Shown here: in pieces, positions 16,279 to 25,390 of the stretch | How the letters are laid out: every line of letters starts with the position of its first letter | Position numbering within the stretch: position 1 is the stretch's first letter | Assembly (NCBI RefSeq): GCF_024693525.1 | Contig: NZ_JAILKR010000123.1 | Location: 1 to 60,792, forward strand | Direction of reading: 5' to 3' | DNA length: 60,792 nucleotides | Source of the DNA: Selenomonas sp. | GTDB taxonomy: Bacteria; Bacillota_C; Negativicutes; Selenomonadales; Selenomonadaceae | Translations under genes and position numbers: made by a program | Notes under the pieces: generated by a model | The model's database searches: none | What the model saw: only the letters and a program-made list of their open reading frames with translations | What the model was told of the DNA's origin: nothing

Positions 16279-17295
16279 TTAGGCATTGGAGAGCTGACGG
16301 AATTCCTCAAGTTTTTTCATAGCGGCGCCGGAAGCGATGAGCTCACGGGCTTTTTCGATGCCAGCTTTTATGCTGTCGGCTTTGCCGCCAACGTAGATGG
16401 CAGCACCGGCATTTAACAGTACGATATCGGTTTTGGGGCCGGCAGCGCCCTTTAAGATATCCAAGGTAACCTGGGCATTTTCAGCGGGGTCACCGCCACG
16501 GATATCGGCTTTTTTGCAACGGGTAAAGCCAAATTCCTCTGGCGTTACTTCATAGCGGCGGAACCAGCCGTCACGGAACTCGCAGACGCTGGTGGGAGCA
16601 CTTAGGGAGAATTCATCCAAGCAGTCCTGGCCGTAGATTACCATACCGGTTTTTACCCCTAAGGATAACATGACCTTAGCCAGAGGTTCGAGCAGGTATT
16701 CGTCGTAAACACCTAAAATCATATGGGTGGGATGGGCTGGATTGGTCAGTGGGCCAAGAATGTTAAATACGGTACGGATTCCCAGTTCTTTGCGAATGGT
16801 GCCCACGTATTTCATGGAACTGTGATATTTCTGGGCGAACATGAAGCAAAGGCCAATTTCTTTTAATTCCTGCACCACTTTCTCTGGCGGCTGGTCCAGA
16901 TTGACTCCTAAAGCTTCAAGACAATCGGCGGCACCACATTGGGAAGAGGCAGCCCGGTTGCCGTGTTTGGCAACTTTTACGCCGGCGGCAGCGATAATCA
17001 TCGCCGCTGTGGTGGAGATATTGATACTGTGCGCATGGTCGCCGCCTGTACCGACGATATCCAAGACATCCATATCGTGGGTTACCGCCAGGGCATGGTC
17101 ACGCATGGCCGCTGCGGAACCGGAAATTTCTTCAATGGTCTCTGCCTTGGTGCTTTTGGTCGAAAGCGCAGAAAGATAGGCAGCATTCTGAATCTGAGAC
17201 GTTTCCCCGTTCATGATTTCATTCATGACGTCGTAGGCTTCCTGATAGGAAAGGTCTTTTTTGCTGACTATTTTTTCAATGGCTTCTTTAATCAT
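16279..17295 (-). CDS. trpD: Anthranilate phosphoribosyltransferase TrpD
   Basis: TrpD joins anthranilate to PRPP in the second step of tryptophan synthesis. The 338-residue protein has the PRPP-binding GTGGD (residues 82-86), [28 protein letters not shown], and the [17 protein letters not shown] segment, all in family order. The metal-binding DE pair appears as CLDEFS, where classical TrpD reads GLDE. On the reverse strand, GAGGTGA precedes the ATG. It stands alone with no other trp gene nearby and converges on the flagellar operon. A TrpD-like paralogue with another substrate cannot be excluded. Confidence 0.87.
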   Translation of the reverse strand: MIKEAIEKIVSKKDLSYQEAYDVMNEIMNGETSQIQNAAYLSALSTKSTKAETIEEISGSAAAMRDHALAVTHDMDVLDIVGTGGDHAHSINISTTAAMIIAAAGVKVAKHGNRAASSQCGAADCLEALGVNLDQPPEKVVQELKEIGLCFMFAQKYHSSMKYVGTIRKELGIRTVFNILGPLTNPAHPTHMILGVYDEYLLEPLAKVMLSLGVKTGMVIYGQDCLDEFSLSAPTSVCEFRDGWFRRYEVTPEEFGFTRCKKADIRGGDPAENAQVTLDILKGAAGPKTDIVLLNAGAAIYVGGKADSIKAGIEKARELIASGAAMKKLEEFRQLSNA

Positions 17296-17338
17296 GCGTA
17301 TTCACCTCAAATACAAATTTATTACATTATTAAAATAA

Positions 17339-17367
17339 ACACTATCATTTAACTGTAATATTGTCAA
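17339..17367 (-). promoter_or_regulatory. Predicted trpD promoter
   Basis: Reading the - strand, TTGACA (17362-17367) is followed after 17 bases by TAGTGT (17339-17344), a perfect -35 box and a weak -10 box. About 45 bases of leader separate it from the trpD start. No trp leader peptide or T-box structure is evident in so short a leader. Confidence 0.55.
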
Positions 17368-17405
17368 CTTAGTTCTGCAAAAAGGAAATAAAATTTAAAT
17401 AAACA

Positions 17406-17434
17406 TTGACAAGAATAGGAGTTTTGGCTATACT
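17406..17434 (+). promoter_or_regulatory. tRNA-Pro/tRNA-Arg promoter
   Basis: TTGACA (17406-17411), a 17-base spacer and TATACT (17429-17434) form a near-consensus sigma-A promoter. The predicted start is about 10 bases before tRNA-Pro. Both tRNAs share this promoter and the terminator at 17625-17649. Confidence 0.85.
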
Positions 17435-17448
17435 ATATAAGTGGTCTA

Positions 17449-17525
17449 CGGGATGTAGCGCAGTTTGGTAGCGCGCCTGCTTTGGGAGCAGGATGTCGCA
17501 GGTTCGAATCCTGTCATCCCGACCA
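17449..17525 (+). tRNA. tRNA-Pro (anticodon TGG)
   Basis: A 77-base cloverleaf. The acceptor CGGGATG pairs with CATCCCG, the anticodon loop TTTGGGA gives TGG, the T loop contains GGTTCGAATC, and the 3' CCA is encoded. Confidence 0.97.
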
Positions 17526-17536
17526 TTTATTTTATT

Positions 17537-17613
<77 letters not shown>

Positions 17614-17624
17614 ATGGATAATTG

Positions 17625-17649
17625 CTCCGAGGGGTCCTCGGAGTTTTTT
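17625..17649 (+). terminator. Terminator of the tRNA-Pro/tRNA-Arg unit
   Basis: CTCCGAGG (17625-17632), loop GGT, CCTCGGAG (17636-17643), then six T residues. Confidence 0.9.
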
Positions 17650-17794
17650 GTATTATAGGTGTTGAAGTCCAGCAAGTGTTTGCCAAAGCCCGGGTACCTC
17701 GTTGTATTCGAGCTTTTTTCCATAGGCTGCGAGAAAAACATGTGCTTGGATATCTGTGGAAAAACAACTTGCTAATCCCAACCGTAAACGGTAA

Positions 17795-17814
17795 TATGAT
17801 ATTGACGTATCATA
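17795..17814 (+). promoter_or_regulatory. Palindrome upstream of the FIST-GGDEF gene
   Basis: TATGATA (17795-17801) and TATCATA (17808-17814) are perfect inverted 7-base arms around TTGACG, which itself resembles a -35 box. No convincing -10 lies at the usual distance. It could be an operator over a promoter. The rest of 17650-17868 shows no gene or further structure that I can see. Confidence 0.4.
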
Positions 17815-17868
17815 ACATGAGAGTGAATAAAGTAAGTGTTTTTGTTAATGGTTAAGGGTTGAAATAAA

Positions 17869-19623
17869 ATGAAACAGATTCCTTTTTCGATTCAAAAGCG
17901 TCAGGAACTTCAGGACTGTATTGAAAAAGTAAAACAAGAAGCCCGATTGATGCGGCGGGTATCCTGTGTGATGGTCTCTATTTTCATGGATACGGCTAAT
18001 GAGCGAATGTTGATGGAGATGCAGCGGACAATTTCGGCATCCTTTCCGGAAGCGCAGATTGTTGGTGCCGTGTCCACGGGAGAAATTGTAAACGGACGGT
18101 TAATCGAGCATAATATCGTGGTTAATTTCACGTTGTTTGAATGCTCGGAGGTCCGCGTCATGTCGTACGATTTCCGGCAGATGTCCAGTGAACAGGCGGG
18201 CAAGGAATTGCTGGCCATATTGAACGCGGATAAAAACGTTGCTGCGGTTGAGGTAATCTCAGCAGGATTCCATCTTGATATCAATCCCTTTTTTCGGGAG
18301 GTTTCCAAATCACGGGAGGAGATTGTCTTCTTTGGCGGCTTAGCGGACGATGGCAGTTTAGGACAAAACGGAATGGTTTTTGCCCAGAATACGAATCTTC
18401 GTCACGGTGTAGCGGTGGCGGTGTTTAGTGGTGATAAGCTTCACGTGGAGGCCAGCTCCAGTTTCGGCTGGAAGCCTTTGGGGCGCAGTATGTCGGTAAC
18501 GAAGATGGATGGAGAATACTGTCTGCAGGAATTGGATGGACAGCCGGCGCTGGATATTTTCAGCCGCTATCTGGGCATTGCCAACGATGAAAAATTCTTG
18601 GTGGAGGCGCTGACCTTTCCCTTTTATTTTGAGCGCCATGGCGTGGTATTGGCGCGTCATCCGCGTAGATGCCGCGAAGATGGCGGTATAGTCTTTGGGG
18701 CGGATATTCGTCAAGGGGAGGAAGTGCGCCTGGCTTATGGCGACCCAGGGGATATTATCGAAAATGCCTTGGTGTTGCAGGGCAAACTGGCATCGTTTCA
18801 GCCAGAAGCGATTTTTGTCGTAAGCTGTGTGGCCCGCTGGATGCTGCTGGGCAGTGATACCGAGCAGGAATTGTCCATCACGCGGGATTTGGCACCTTCA
18901 TCTGGCTTTTATGCCTATGGTGAGTTCATGCGCATTAAAAATGGGGAAATTATGGTCTCCAATATGACACTGATGACCATTGGCATGCGTGAGGGACTCA
19001 AGACTGGAGAGAGCCCCCAGCTGGTGGTAACGCCGCCGAAGCTCAAAAAGCATCGGTCTATTATGGCCCATTTGGTGCATTTTATTGAGACGACTACCCA
19101 GGAGCTGGAGGCGTCCAATTCTAAGCTGAAGCGTCTGGCACAGCTCGACCGGCTCACGGGACTTTATAACCGTGGGGAGACGGAGCTGCGGCTGCGGCGC
19201 ATGATGAAGGCCGCAAGGCTTAACGACCATTCCTTGTCCGTTCTCATGATGGATGTGGATGATTTCAAGGGAATCAACGATACCTATGGCCATGCAGCCG
19301 GGGATGCGACTATCAAGGCCATTGCGGATATCTTGCGGGCCTCGACCCGCAAGGACGACGATGCTCCGGGAAGATGGGGCGGCGACGAATTCTTTGTGGT
19401 GTTCTACGACATGGATCAAAAAGTCCTGCAGGAGGTTGCGGAACGCATCCGCCGGAAAGTTGAAGAATTGGATGTTTTGACCGAGGGAGGAAAGGTAACG
19501 ACTAGTATCGGTGTGGTTACAGCTAATCCTGAGGATACCGTCGACAGCCTTTGCCGCCGGGTGGATCGTGCCTTGTATGAGGCAAAGCGCACTGTGGGAA
19601 AAAATACGGTGGTCATGTTATAA
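17869..19623 (+). CDS. FIST sensor domain-GGDEF diguanylate cyclase
   Basis: A 584-residue cytoplasmic signalling protein. Residues about 30-225 match a FIST_N sensor (SVSTGEI-like VGAVSTGEIVNGRL, FFGGLADDG). Residues 225-380 match FIST_C (ending GFYAYGEFMRIKNGE). A short coiled coil (398-425) leads to a GGDEF domain with an intact active site RWGGDEF and the DxLTGLYNR and DVDDFKGINDTYGH motifs. It should make c-di-GMP in response to a small ligand; some FIST domains are thought to sense amino acids. RxxD lies one residue further from GGDEF than the usual inhibitory site, so product inhibition is uncertain. No membrane segment is present. Confidence 0.88.
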   Translation: MKQIPFSIQKRQELQDCIEKVKQEARLMRRVSCVMVSIFMDTANERMLMEMQRTISASFPEAQIVGAVSTGEIVNGRLIEHNIVVNFTLFECSEVRVMSYDFRQMSSEQAGKELLAILNADKNVAAVEVISAGFHLDINPFFREVSKSREEIVFFGGLADDGSLGQNGMVFAQNTNLRHGVAVAVFSGDKLHVEASSSFGWKPLGRSMSVTKMDGEYCLQELDGQPALDIFSRYLGIANDEKFLVEALTFPFYFERHGVVLARHPRRCREDGGIVFGADIRQGEEVRLAYGDPGDIIENALVLQGKLASFQPEAIFVVSCVARWMLLGSDTEQELSITRDLAPSSGFYAYGEFMRIKNGEIMVSNMTLMTIGMREGLKTGESPQLVVTPPKLKKHRSIMAHLVHFIETTTQELEASNSKLKRLAQLDRLTGLYNRGETELRLRRMMKAARLNDHSLSVLMMDVDDFKGINDTYGHAAGDATIKAIADILRASTRKDDDAPGRWGGDEFFVVFYDMDQKVLQEVAERIRRKVEELDVLTEGGKVTTSIGVVTANPEDTVDSLCRRVDRALYEAKRTVGKNTVVML

Positions 19624-19695
19624 CGCGTAGGAATGGACTTGCCATGGCTGCATTCCATATGGTAAGATATTTCTGCAATTAAATTTGAATCTTGG

Positions 19696-19731
19696 CGGAG
19701 TCTGGTCACCATGGGCTCCGTCTGTTTTTTT
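19696..19731 (+). terminator. Weak possible terminator before the ion transporter gene
   Basis: CGGAG (19696-19700) and CTCCG (19716-19720) pair across a 15-base loop, followed four bases later by seven T residues. The short stem makes it weak. The surrounding 19624-19773 leader shows no riboswitch that I can recognise. Confidence 0.35.
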
Positions 19732-19773
19732 AGGAAGCCTGTGGTACTGCCAAGGGCAAAAAGGAGGCATAAA

Positions 19774-21051
19774 ATGGAAGTTTTAGCAGGTATTATTTTT
19801 ATTTTGATGTATGTGGTGATTGTATCGGAAAAGATACACCGTACGGTTGCCGCTATGCTTGGCGCAACGCTGATGGTTTTGCTGGGCATCTTGAGCCAGG
19901 AGACGGCATTGCACCATGTGGATTTTAATACGCTGGGCTTGCTGGTGGGCATGATGGTGTTAGTGGGTGTGACGAGTCATACGGGCTTGTTTGACTACGT
20001 GGCCATTAAAGCAGCGAAAGTCGCCAAGGCGGAACCAAAACGCATTTTGGTATATCTTGGACTCATTACGGCAGTTTTTTCGGCCTTCCTGGATAATGTT
20101 ACGACGGTTCTGTTGATGGTTCCCGTTACGTTCAGCATCACGCAGAAGCTTCATATCAATCCGATTCCCTTCTTGCTGACGCAGATTATTGCGTCCAATG
20201 TGGGTGGTACGGCAACCCTTATCGGTGACCCCCCGAATATTATGATTGGCAGTGCAATCAAAGAATTGACCTTTATGGCATTTATTGAGAATCTGGCACC
20301 GATTGCTCTTATCAACCTCATCGTGGTAATTTTCCTGGTGGAGGTCATTTACCGCAACAAGATGAACACGAAGCCGGAACTGCAGGCAGAACTCATGCAG
20401 ATGGATGAGAAAAAAGCCCTCAAGGACCGGGGACTGTTGGTTCGCTCGCTGTTCGTGCTGACGCTGGTTATTTTGGGGTTCTTCACCCATTCCATTACCC
20501 ATATTGAGTCTTCCATGATTGCCTTGGCTGGCGGTTTCCTGCTGCTGCTGTTGGCAGGTGGCAGCCACCATCTGGTAGAGAAGACGATGAAATCGGTAGA
20601 GTGGGCGACCATCTTCTTCTTCATTGGTCTCTTTATCGCCGTTGGCGGTCTCATCGAGACGGGCATTATCGGCAGCCTGGCCAAACAGGCTGTGGAACTT
20701 ACGGGGGGCGACGTGACGAAAACTTCGCTGCTGGTGCTGTGGCTCAGTGCCCTGGTCTCTTCAGTACTGGATAATATCCCCTTTGTCGCTACCATGATTC
20801 CGCTGATTCAGGATATGGGAAATATGGGAGTCAGCAACCTGGAACCTATTTGGTGGAGTTTGGCACTAGGGGCCTGCCTGGGCGGCAACGGAACGCTGGT
20901 CGGTGCTTCGGCTAACCTCATTGTAGCTGGCTTGGCAGCGGAACGCGGCGTTAAAATTACCTTTATCAATTATTTTAAAATCGGATTTCCTATCATGCTC
21001 TTGACGATTATACTGTCAACGGTGTATGTTTATATCCGGTACTTGATTTAA
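19774..21051 (+). CDS. ArsB/NhaD-type (ion transporter superfamily) membrane permease
   Basis: A 425-residue permease with 11-12 hydrophobic segments and the two-fold repeat of the ion transporter superfamily. FLDNVTTVLLMVPV in the first half is echoed by VLDNIPFVATMIPLI in the second. GDPPNIMIG and GGNGTLVGASANLI are the matching re-entrant motifs. Relatives include arsenite permease ArsB, NhaD Na+/H+ antiporters and anion transporters, so the substrate cannot be named. No arsR or arsA is adjacent, which argues against arsenic resistance. ATG 19774 is chosen over an upstream in-frame ATG because AAGGAGG lies at 19761-19767. Confidence 0.82.
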   Translation: MEVLAGIIFILMYVVIVSEKIHRTVAAMLGATLMVLLGILSQETALHHVDFNTLGLLVGMMVLVGVTSHTGLFDYVAIKAAKVAKAEPKRILVYLGLITAVFSAFLDNVTTVLLMVPVTFSITQKLHINPIPFLLTQIIASNVGGTATLIGDPPNIMIGSAIKELTFMAFIENLAPIALINLIVVIFLVEVIYRNKMNTKPELQAELMQMDEKKALKDRGLLVRSLFVLTLVILGFFTHSITHIESSMIALAGGFLLLLLAGGSHHLVEKTMKSVEWATIFFFIGLFIAVGGLIETGIIGSLAKQAVELTGGDVTKTSLLVLWLSALVSSVLDNIPFVATMIPLIQDMGNMGVSNLEPIWWSLALGACLGGNGTLVGASANLIVAGLAAERGVKITFINYFKIGFPIMLLTIILSTVYVYIRYLI

Positions 21052-21061
21052 TCTGCTGATG

Positions 21062-21096
21062 ACAGCTGCGGAATCAAATTCCGCAGCTGTTTTTTT
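21062..21096 (+). terminator. Rho-independent terminator after the permease gene
   Basis: Perfect 13-base arms ACAGCTGCGGAAT/ATTCCGCAGCTGT around a 3-base loop, followed by a run of T residues. Confidence 0.94.
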
Positions 21097-21176
21097 GTCT
21101 GGATTTTGCTTTTGCCGGCAGGAATCCGGGAGCAGGACAAGAATAGTAAGGATGATAATGGTTTGGAGGGGTTCTT

Positions 21177-21449
21177 TTGGCAAAGTTTAGTGGACGCAGT
21201 ACGGGGATATGTTTCCTATTTGTGGTGGTAGGTGCAATCCTGGGCGGAATTATTGGTCAGCTGTTGATGAATGTGGATGCCCTTTCGGGGTTGATGCCCT
21301 ATTTGGTGGCGACGTACCCGGTGTTTGACGTGCAGCCTTTTACGATTAATCTTTATGTGATTCAGCTGACGCTGGGACTGGCCTTTGCCCCAAATCTCAT
21401 GAGCATTTTCGGGATTGTGCTGGCAATTATCTTGTTCCGCCGGTATTGA
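21177..21449 (+). CDS. DUF4321 small membrane protein
   Basis: A 90-residue protein with two hydrophobic helices (about 12-30 and 68-87). Between them lies a short amphipathic region ending INLYVIQLTLGLAF, and the C-terminus is ILFRRY. This fits the DUF4321 family, commonly found just before maf in Firmicutes. Its function is unknown. The start is TTG at 21177 with GGAGGG six bases upstream. It lies 12 bases before maf and is probably co-transcribed with maf and radC. Confidence 0.75.
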   Translation: MAKFSGRSTGICFLFVVVGAILGGIIGQLLMNVDALSGLMPYLVATYPVFDVQPFTINLYVIQLTLGLAFAPNLMSIFGIVLAIILFRRY

Positions 21450-21461
21450 GAGGGGGAAGTC

Positions 21462-22052
21462 ATGATTATTTTAGCGTCTGGTTCACCACGCCGAAAAGAA
21501 CTCTTAGAACAGATCGGAGCCAGTTTTAAGGTCTTGGTAAGCGAGGCTTCGGAGGAAAGCAGCGACTTGCTCGAGCCGGAAGAACTGGTGAGAATAAATG
21601 CCGTGGCGAAAGCAAAGGCCGTGGCGTCCGAGCATCCGGACAGCCTGGTGCTGGGAGCAGATACGGTGGTTTCGCTTGACGGGCATACATACGGGAAGCC
21701 GTGTGATGCGGAGGAGGCTTGCCGCATGTTGGAGACCTTTTCTGGCCGTACCCATCAGGTATCTACGGGCATAGCGTTTGCGGTAAAGGGAAAGATTTAC
21801 ACGGATGTTGTGACGACAAAAGTCACCTTCGGGCCCATGTCCAAAGCAGAGATTTCCCGTTACGTAGAGACTGGAGAGCCGCTAGATAAGGCGGGAGCTT
21901 ATGCGGTGCAGGGAATAGCGGCGCGCTTTATCGAGAAAATCGATGGTTCCTACTCCAACGTGGTGGGGTTGCCGCTGCATGCAGTCACACAGCTTGCAAG
22001 AAAGGCAGGCGTCGATTTGTATGACAATCATGGTGAGGGATTTACCGATTAA
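21462..22052 (+). CDS. maf: Maf nucleotide pyrophosphatase
   Basis: A 196-residue Maf/Ham1-like protein with the N-terminal signature LASGSPRRKELL, LGADTVVSLDG and YAVQGIAARFIEKIDGSYSNVVGLPL. Maf proteins hydrolyse non-canonical or bulk pyrimidine nucleoside triphosphates (dTTP, UTP and modified forms) and are linked to septum inhibition in Bacillus. The 3' end overlaps radC by about 32 bases, which suggests translational coupling, in the conserved maf-radC-mreB neighbourhood. Confidence 0.94.
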   Translation: MIILASGSPRRKELLEQIGASFKVLVSEASEESSDLLEPEELVRINAVAKAKAVASEHPDSLVLGADTVVSLDGHTYGKPCDAEEACRMLETFSGRTHQVSTGIAFAVKGKIYTDVVTTKVTFGPMSKAEISRYVETGEPLDKAGAYAVQGIAARFIEKIDGSYSNVVGLPLHAVTQLARKAGVDLYDNHGEGFTD

Positions 22053-22710
22053 CGAACGTCCTCGGGAGAAATTATTGGCGGCTGGTGCAGCGGGGCTAAG
22101 CAATACGGAGCTCTTGGCGGTGCTGCTTCGCACGGGAACCCATGAGAAGTCAGCTCTGCGGATTGCCGAGGAAGTCTTGGCTTATTACAAAGAGCGGGGG
22201 CTTTTGGCCATTGCCCACATTCCCGCTGCGGAGCTGGCGGCAATTCATGGTGTAGGGCAGGCGAAAGCCGCCACTATCCTAGCGGCGGTGGAGCTGGGCC
22301 GTCGGCTGGCAATAGCGGAGGCCGAAAGCGCGGAGGTGGTAAATGGCCCTGAGGATGTGGCGCATTTTGCCATGCCGCGGTTCCGGTTTGAACAGCGGGA
22401 ACATTTTGCGGTCATGCTGCTGGATACCAAGAATCACATTTTGGGACTGCACGATGTATCAGTGGGAAGCCTGCAGGCTGCCGTGGTACATCCCCGGGAG
22501 GTGTTCCGGACGGCGGTGGACTATGCAGCAGCTTCCATGATTTTGTTGCACAATCACCCCAGTGGCGACCCGACACCTAGTCACGAGGATATCACAGTGA
22601 CGACCCGGCTGGTCAAAGCGGGAAAAATTATGGATATACCAGTGTTAGACCATGTCATTATTGGGCGCAACCGGTATGTCAGCCTCAAGGACAAAGGGCT
22701 GATGTCCTAG
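22021..22710 (+). CDS. radC: RadC family JAB/MPN domain protein
   Basis: A 229-residue RadC. Helix-hairpin-helix residues near the N-terminus (LSNTELLAVLLRTG, IHGVGQAKAATILA) precede a JAB/MPN metalloprotease-like domain with the metal motif HNHPSGDPTPSHED. The old DNA-repair role is not supported by genetics in other species, and the true function is unknown. The family start MxxxxLPxxERPREKLL places initiation at ATG 22021 or 22030 inside maf. No strong SD is visible, as expected for coupling. Confidence 0.9.
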   Translation: MTIMVRDLPINERPREKLLAAGAAGLSNTELLAVLLRTGTHEKSALRIAEEVLAYYKERGLLAIAHIPAAELAAIHGVGQAKAATILAAVELGRRLAIAEAESAEVVNGPEDVAHFAMPRFRFEQREHFAVMLLDTKNHILGLHDVSVGSLQAAVVHPREVFRTAVDYAAASMILLHNHPSGDPTPSHEDITVTTRLVKAGKIMDIPVLDHVIIGRNRYVSLKDKGLMS

Positions 22711-22740
22711 GAGAAAATTGTTATTTCTGGAATTTTTCCG

Positions 22741-22769
22741 TTACAAACAGCTAGGATTTGTGCTACAAT
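22741..22769 (+). promoter_or_regulatory. Predicted mreB promoter
   Basis: TTACAA (22741-22746), a 17-base spacer and TACAAT (22764-22769). It gives an mreB leader of about 80 bases that contains no obvious structure. Confidence 0.65.
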
Positions 22770-22854
22770 ATGAGTGCTGTTTTATTTTATGGTAAATTTC
22801 GCCGGTGCGATATCGTATTGGCTTGTTTTATTTCGAAGGGAGTTTTTCGGTAAA

Positions 22855-23895
22855 ATGTGGAGTCTTTTTGGTGGTTTATCTCACGATATGGGCATTGACC
22901 TTGGTACGGCAAATACCCTGGTGCATGTAAAAGGCAGAGGTATTGTCCTGCGTGAGCCGTCGGTTGTTGCCATTAAGAGTGATACGGGCGATGTACTGGC
23001 TGTTGGTGAGGAAGCTAAGCAGATGATTGGCCGTACGCCGGGCAACATCGTAGCCATTCGCCCGATGAAAGACGGCGTTATTGCTGACTTTGATGTAACC
23101 CAGGCCATGCTGAAATACTTCATTCGCAAGGCCATGAATTCGAAGTCCTTTGTTCGTCCCCGCGTTGTCGTCGGCGTTCCTTCTGGGGTTACGGAAGTGG
23201 AGAAGCGTGCAGTTATCGATGCAGCCCAGCAGGCTGGCGCCCGCGAGGCTTACCTTATTGAGGAGCCGATGGCAGCGGCAATTGGTGCCGGTCTGCCGGT
23301 TGAGGAAGCAACGGGCAGCATGGTGGTCGATATCGGCGGTGGTACGACGGAAATCGCTGTTATCTCCCTGGGGGGTATCGTTACGAGCCGTTCCATTCGC
23401 ATCGGTGGCGATGAGATGGATTCGGCTATCGTGCAGTATATCAAACGCATGTACAATCTCATGATTGGCGAGCGCACCGCTGAGGAAATTAAGATCAACA
23501 TCGGTACGGCTATTGTCACTCCGGAGACGGACAAGACCATGGATATCCGTGGCCGTGACCTGGTCAGCGGTCTGCCGAAAACCCTGAACATCCAGGCTCG
23601 TGAAATTCGCGATGCCCTCAATGAACCGATTTACAAGATTATCGATGCGGTTAAGGGAACCTTGGAGAAGACCCCGCCAGAGCTGGCAGCAGATGTTATG
23701 GATCACGGCATTATGATGACGGGCGGCGGCGCACTGCTGACGAACCTGGATAAGCTCTTATCCCAGGAAACGGGTATGCCGGTTCTGGTATCGGAAGATG
23801 CACTCTCCTGTGTCGGCGAAGGTACTGGCAAATCCCTGGAGAATATTGAGCTCTTGAAACGTGTAGTAATGACCTCGAAGAAGTTGAGACAATGA
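22855..23895 (+). CDS. mreB: Rod-shape actin MreB
   Basis: A 346-residue bacterial actin. The phosphate-1 loop is [11 protein letters not shown] (about 13-23), phosphate-2 is [18 protein letters not shown], and the adenosine motif is MMTGGGALL. MreB forms membrane filaments that guide the elongation peptidoglycan machinery (MreC, MreD, RodA, PBP2), all encoded downstream. The frame is open upstream, but [17 protein letters not shown] matches the family N-terminus, including the amphipathic membrane helix, and GAAGGGAG lies 12-19 bases before ATG 22855. Confidence 0.96.
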   Translation: MWSLFGGLSHDMGIDLGTANTLVHVKGRGIVLREPSVVAIKSDTGDVLAVGEEAKQMIGRTPGNIVAIRPMKDGVIADFDVTQAMLKYFIRKAMNSKSFVRPRVVVGVPSGVTEVEKRAVIDAAQQAGAREAYLIEEPMAAAIGAGLPVEEATGSMVVDIGGGTTEIAVISLGGIVTSRSIRIGGDEMDSAIVQYIKRMYNLMIGERTAEEIKINIGTAIVTPETDKTMDIRGRDLVSGLPKTLNIQAREIRDALNEPIYKIIDAVKGTLEKTPPELAADVMDHGIMMTGGGALLTNLDKLLSQETGMPVLVSEDALSCVGEGTGKSLENIELLKRVVMTSKKLRQ

Positions 23896-24848
23896 GCAGC
23901 AGAGTAAGAAAAGATAAGAATCCGCATCGCAAGACATGGGCTGTGCTGTTTGTCATTGTGAGCTTGTTCTGCATCATTTTCTTTGCTGCCAAGGGGCGCT
24001 TTCAGGCACCAGCAAACAGCCAGGCTGTGGCGCTGGTGCTGTCGCCGTTTCAGCAGGCAGTGTCGTGGATTGGCGGCCAGCTGGATTATGTAACCAGCAC
24101 GGTTTGGGATATTGCTACGGCCCATGAGCAGAATAAGCTGCTGCGCAATGAGGTGGAGCAGCTTCGCATACAGAATCTTGAAGCAAGCGAGGCAATGGCT
24201 GAAAATGAGAGATTGCGCACATTGCTGGGCTATCGTCAGATGACCACCCAATTTGATATGGTCGCTGCCCGGGTTATCGGCCGTGAGTCGGCAACCTGGT
24301 CACGGATGATTGTCATCAATCGGGGCCAGAAGGACGGCGTGGATGTAGACATGGTTGTCGTAACCTCCGAAGGGTTGGTAGGCCATATCGTTGAGGCTGG
24401 CTGGAATACCTCAAAGGTTCAGCTGATTTTGGACCCGCGTTCCTCGGTGGGAACCATCGTTCAGCGGGCTGAGTCCCGGGTGGCCGGAATCGTCCAGGGG
24501 GACATGAACAACCCCATGATGCCGCAAATGGTAAATATTGCGAAGAATGCGGATGTGGTGGAAGACGATGTTATCGTAACGTCAGGATTTGGCGGTATCT
24601 ATCCCAAGGGAATTGTGGTGGGACGGATTTCTTCCATCGAAAATGATGCTGGCGGTCTGCTGAAAATCGGCCTGTTAGAGACGGCGGTGGATTTCCAGAA
24701 ATTAGAAGATGTCATGGTAATCACAGCTTCCCGTGAGGCTCCTCCGGAACCGATTAAACCGCCGGTGCAGACCCCGGGGACGGAGACGGATCCGGCTGCA
24801 CAGGCTGCTGAGGCAAAAGCTGCGGCAGCTGGGGAGAATCAGAAATGA
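23892..24848 (+). CDS. mreC: Rod-shape protein MreC
   Basis: A 318-residue protein overlapping mreB by four bases (ATGA). It has a short basic cytoplasmic tail, one membrane helix at about 17-35, a periplasmic coiled coil (80-110, [20 protein letters not shown]), and the two six-stranded beta domains of MreC ([36 protein letters not shown]). A Pro/Ala-rich tail (about 280-318) is dispensable-looking. MreC activates PBP2 in the elongasome. Confidence 0.95.
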   Translation: MSSRVRKDKNPHRKTWAVLFVIVSLFCIIFFAAKGRFQAPANSQAVALVLSPFQQAVSWIGGQLDYVTSTVWDIATAHEQNKLLRNEVEQLRIQNLEASEAMAENERLRTLLGYRQMTTQFDMVAARVIGRESATWSRMIVINRGQKDGVDVDMVVVTSEGLVGHIVEAGWNTSKVQLILDPRSSVGTIVQRAESRVAGIVQGDMNNPMMPQMVNIAKNADVVEDDVIVTSGFGGIYPKGIVVGRISSIENDAGGLLKIGLLETAVDFQKLEDVMVITASREAPPEPIKPPVQTPGTETDPAAQAAEAKAAAAGENQK

Positions 24849-25345
24849 ATAAGTTTGGAAAACTGGCGCTTTTTGTCATTCTGCTTTATGTGATGCAATC
24901 GTCGTTACTGACCCTTATTGCTTATCGTGGAATCGGTCCAGACCTCATGCTGCTGCTTACCGTTTCTTATGCATTTTTGCGAGGGATGCGGCACGGTGGG
25001 CTGATGGGATTTAGCACTGGCCTGCTGCAAGACTTGGCGATGGGAACGTTCCTGGGAATTCATGCCTTTTCGCAGCTGCTTATTGGTATGTTCTTTGGCC
25101 GCTTTTCCGATCGGGTATTTAAGGAGCAGTTTTTCCTGCCGGTATTTGCATCGGTGGCAGCAATTGTGGCAAACTATTTTATTTTGGCGTTGCTTATGGT
25201 ATTATTAGGTTATCGCTTTAATCTGGTGGGCAATATGGAATCCATGCTGGTTCCTATGCTCATCTATCAGCTGGCTTTTGCCTATCCGGTGCATCGTCTT
25301 ACCTATGCTTTGGATAAGAAACTCAGCAAAAAAGAAAAACACTGA
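24845..25345 (+). CDS. mreD: Rod-shape protein MreD
   Basis: A 166-residue membrane protein with about five hydrophobic segments and the family stretch GPDLMLLLTVSYAFLRG followed by GFSTGLLQDLAMGTFLG. MreD works with MreC in controlling RodA-PBP2. It overlaps mreC by four bases (ATGA). Confidence 0.93.
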   Translation: MNKFGKLALFVILLYVMQSSLLTLIAYRGIGPDLMLLLTVSYAFLRGMRHGGLMGFSTGLLQDLAMGTFLGIHAFSQLLIGMFFGRFSDRVFKEQFFLPVFASVAAIVANYFILALLMVLLGYRFNLVGNMESMLVPMLIYQLAFAYPVHRLTYALDKKLSKKEKH

Positions 25346-25347
25346 TT

Positions 25348-25370
25348 AAGGCACCTTCCGGGGTGCCTTT
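25348..25370 (+). terminator. Weak hairpin terminator between mreD and mrdA
   Basis: AAGGCACC (25348-25355) pairs with GGTGCCTT (25362-25369), ending in only three T residues. It is probably a partial terminator, since mrdA follows 20 bases later with no evident promoter. Confidence 0.45.
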
Positions 25371-25390
25371 CGTTATGGGAGAGATAATTC

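Noticed and set aside
19624..19773. Possible riboswitch upstream of the ArsB/NhaD-type permease
   Set aside because: Apart from a weak hairpin with a T run I could not match any known sodium, arsenic or other aptamer core. A covariance-model search would be needed to support it.
19774..21051. Arsenite resistance pump
   Set aside because: The fold fits ArsB relatives but no arsR, arsA or arsC is nearby, so the substrate is left open.
22021..22710. radC as a marker of a mobile or defence element
   Set aside because: RadC-like genes occur in prophages and islands, but here the maf-radC-mreBCD order is the ordinary chromosomal arrangement.
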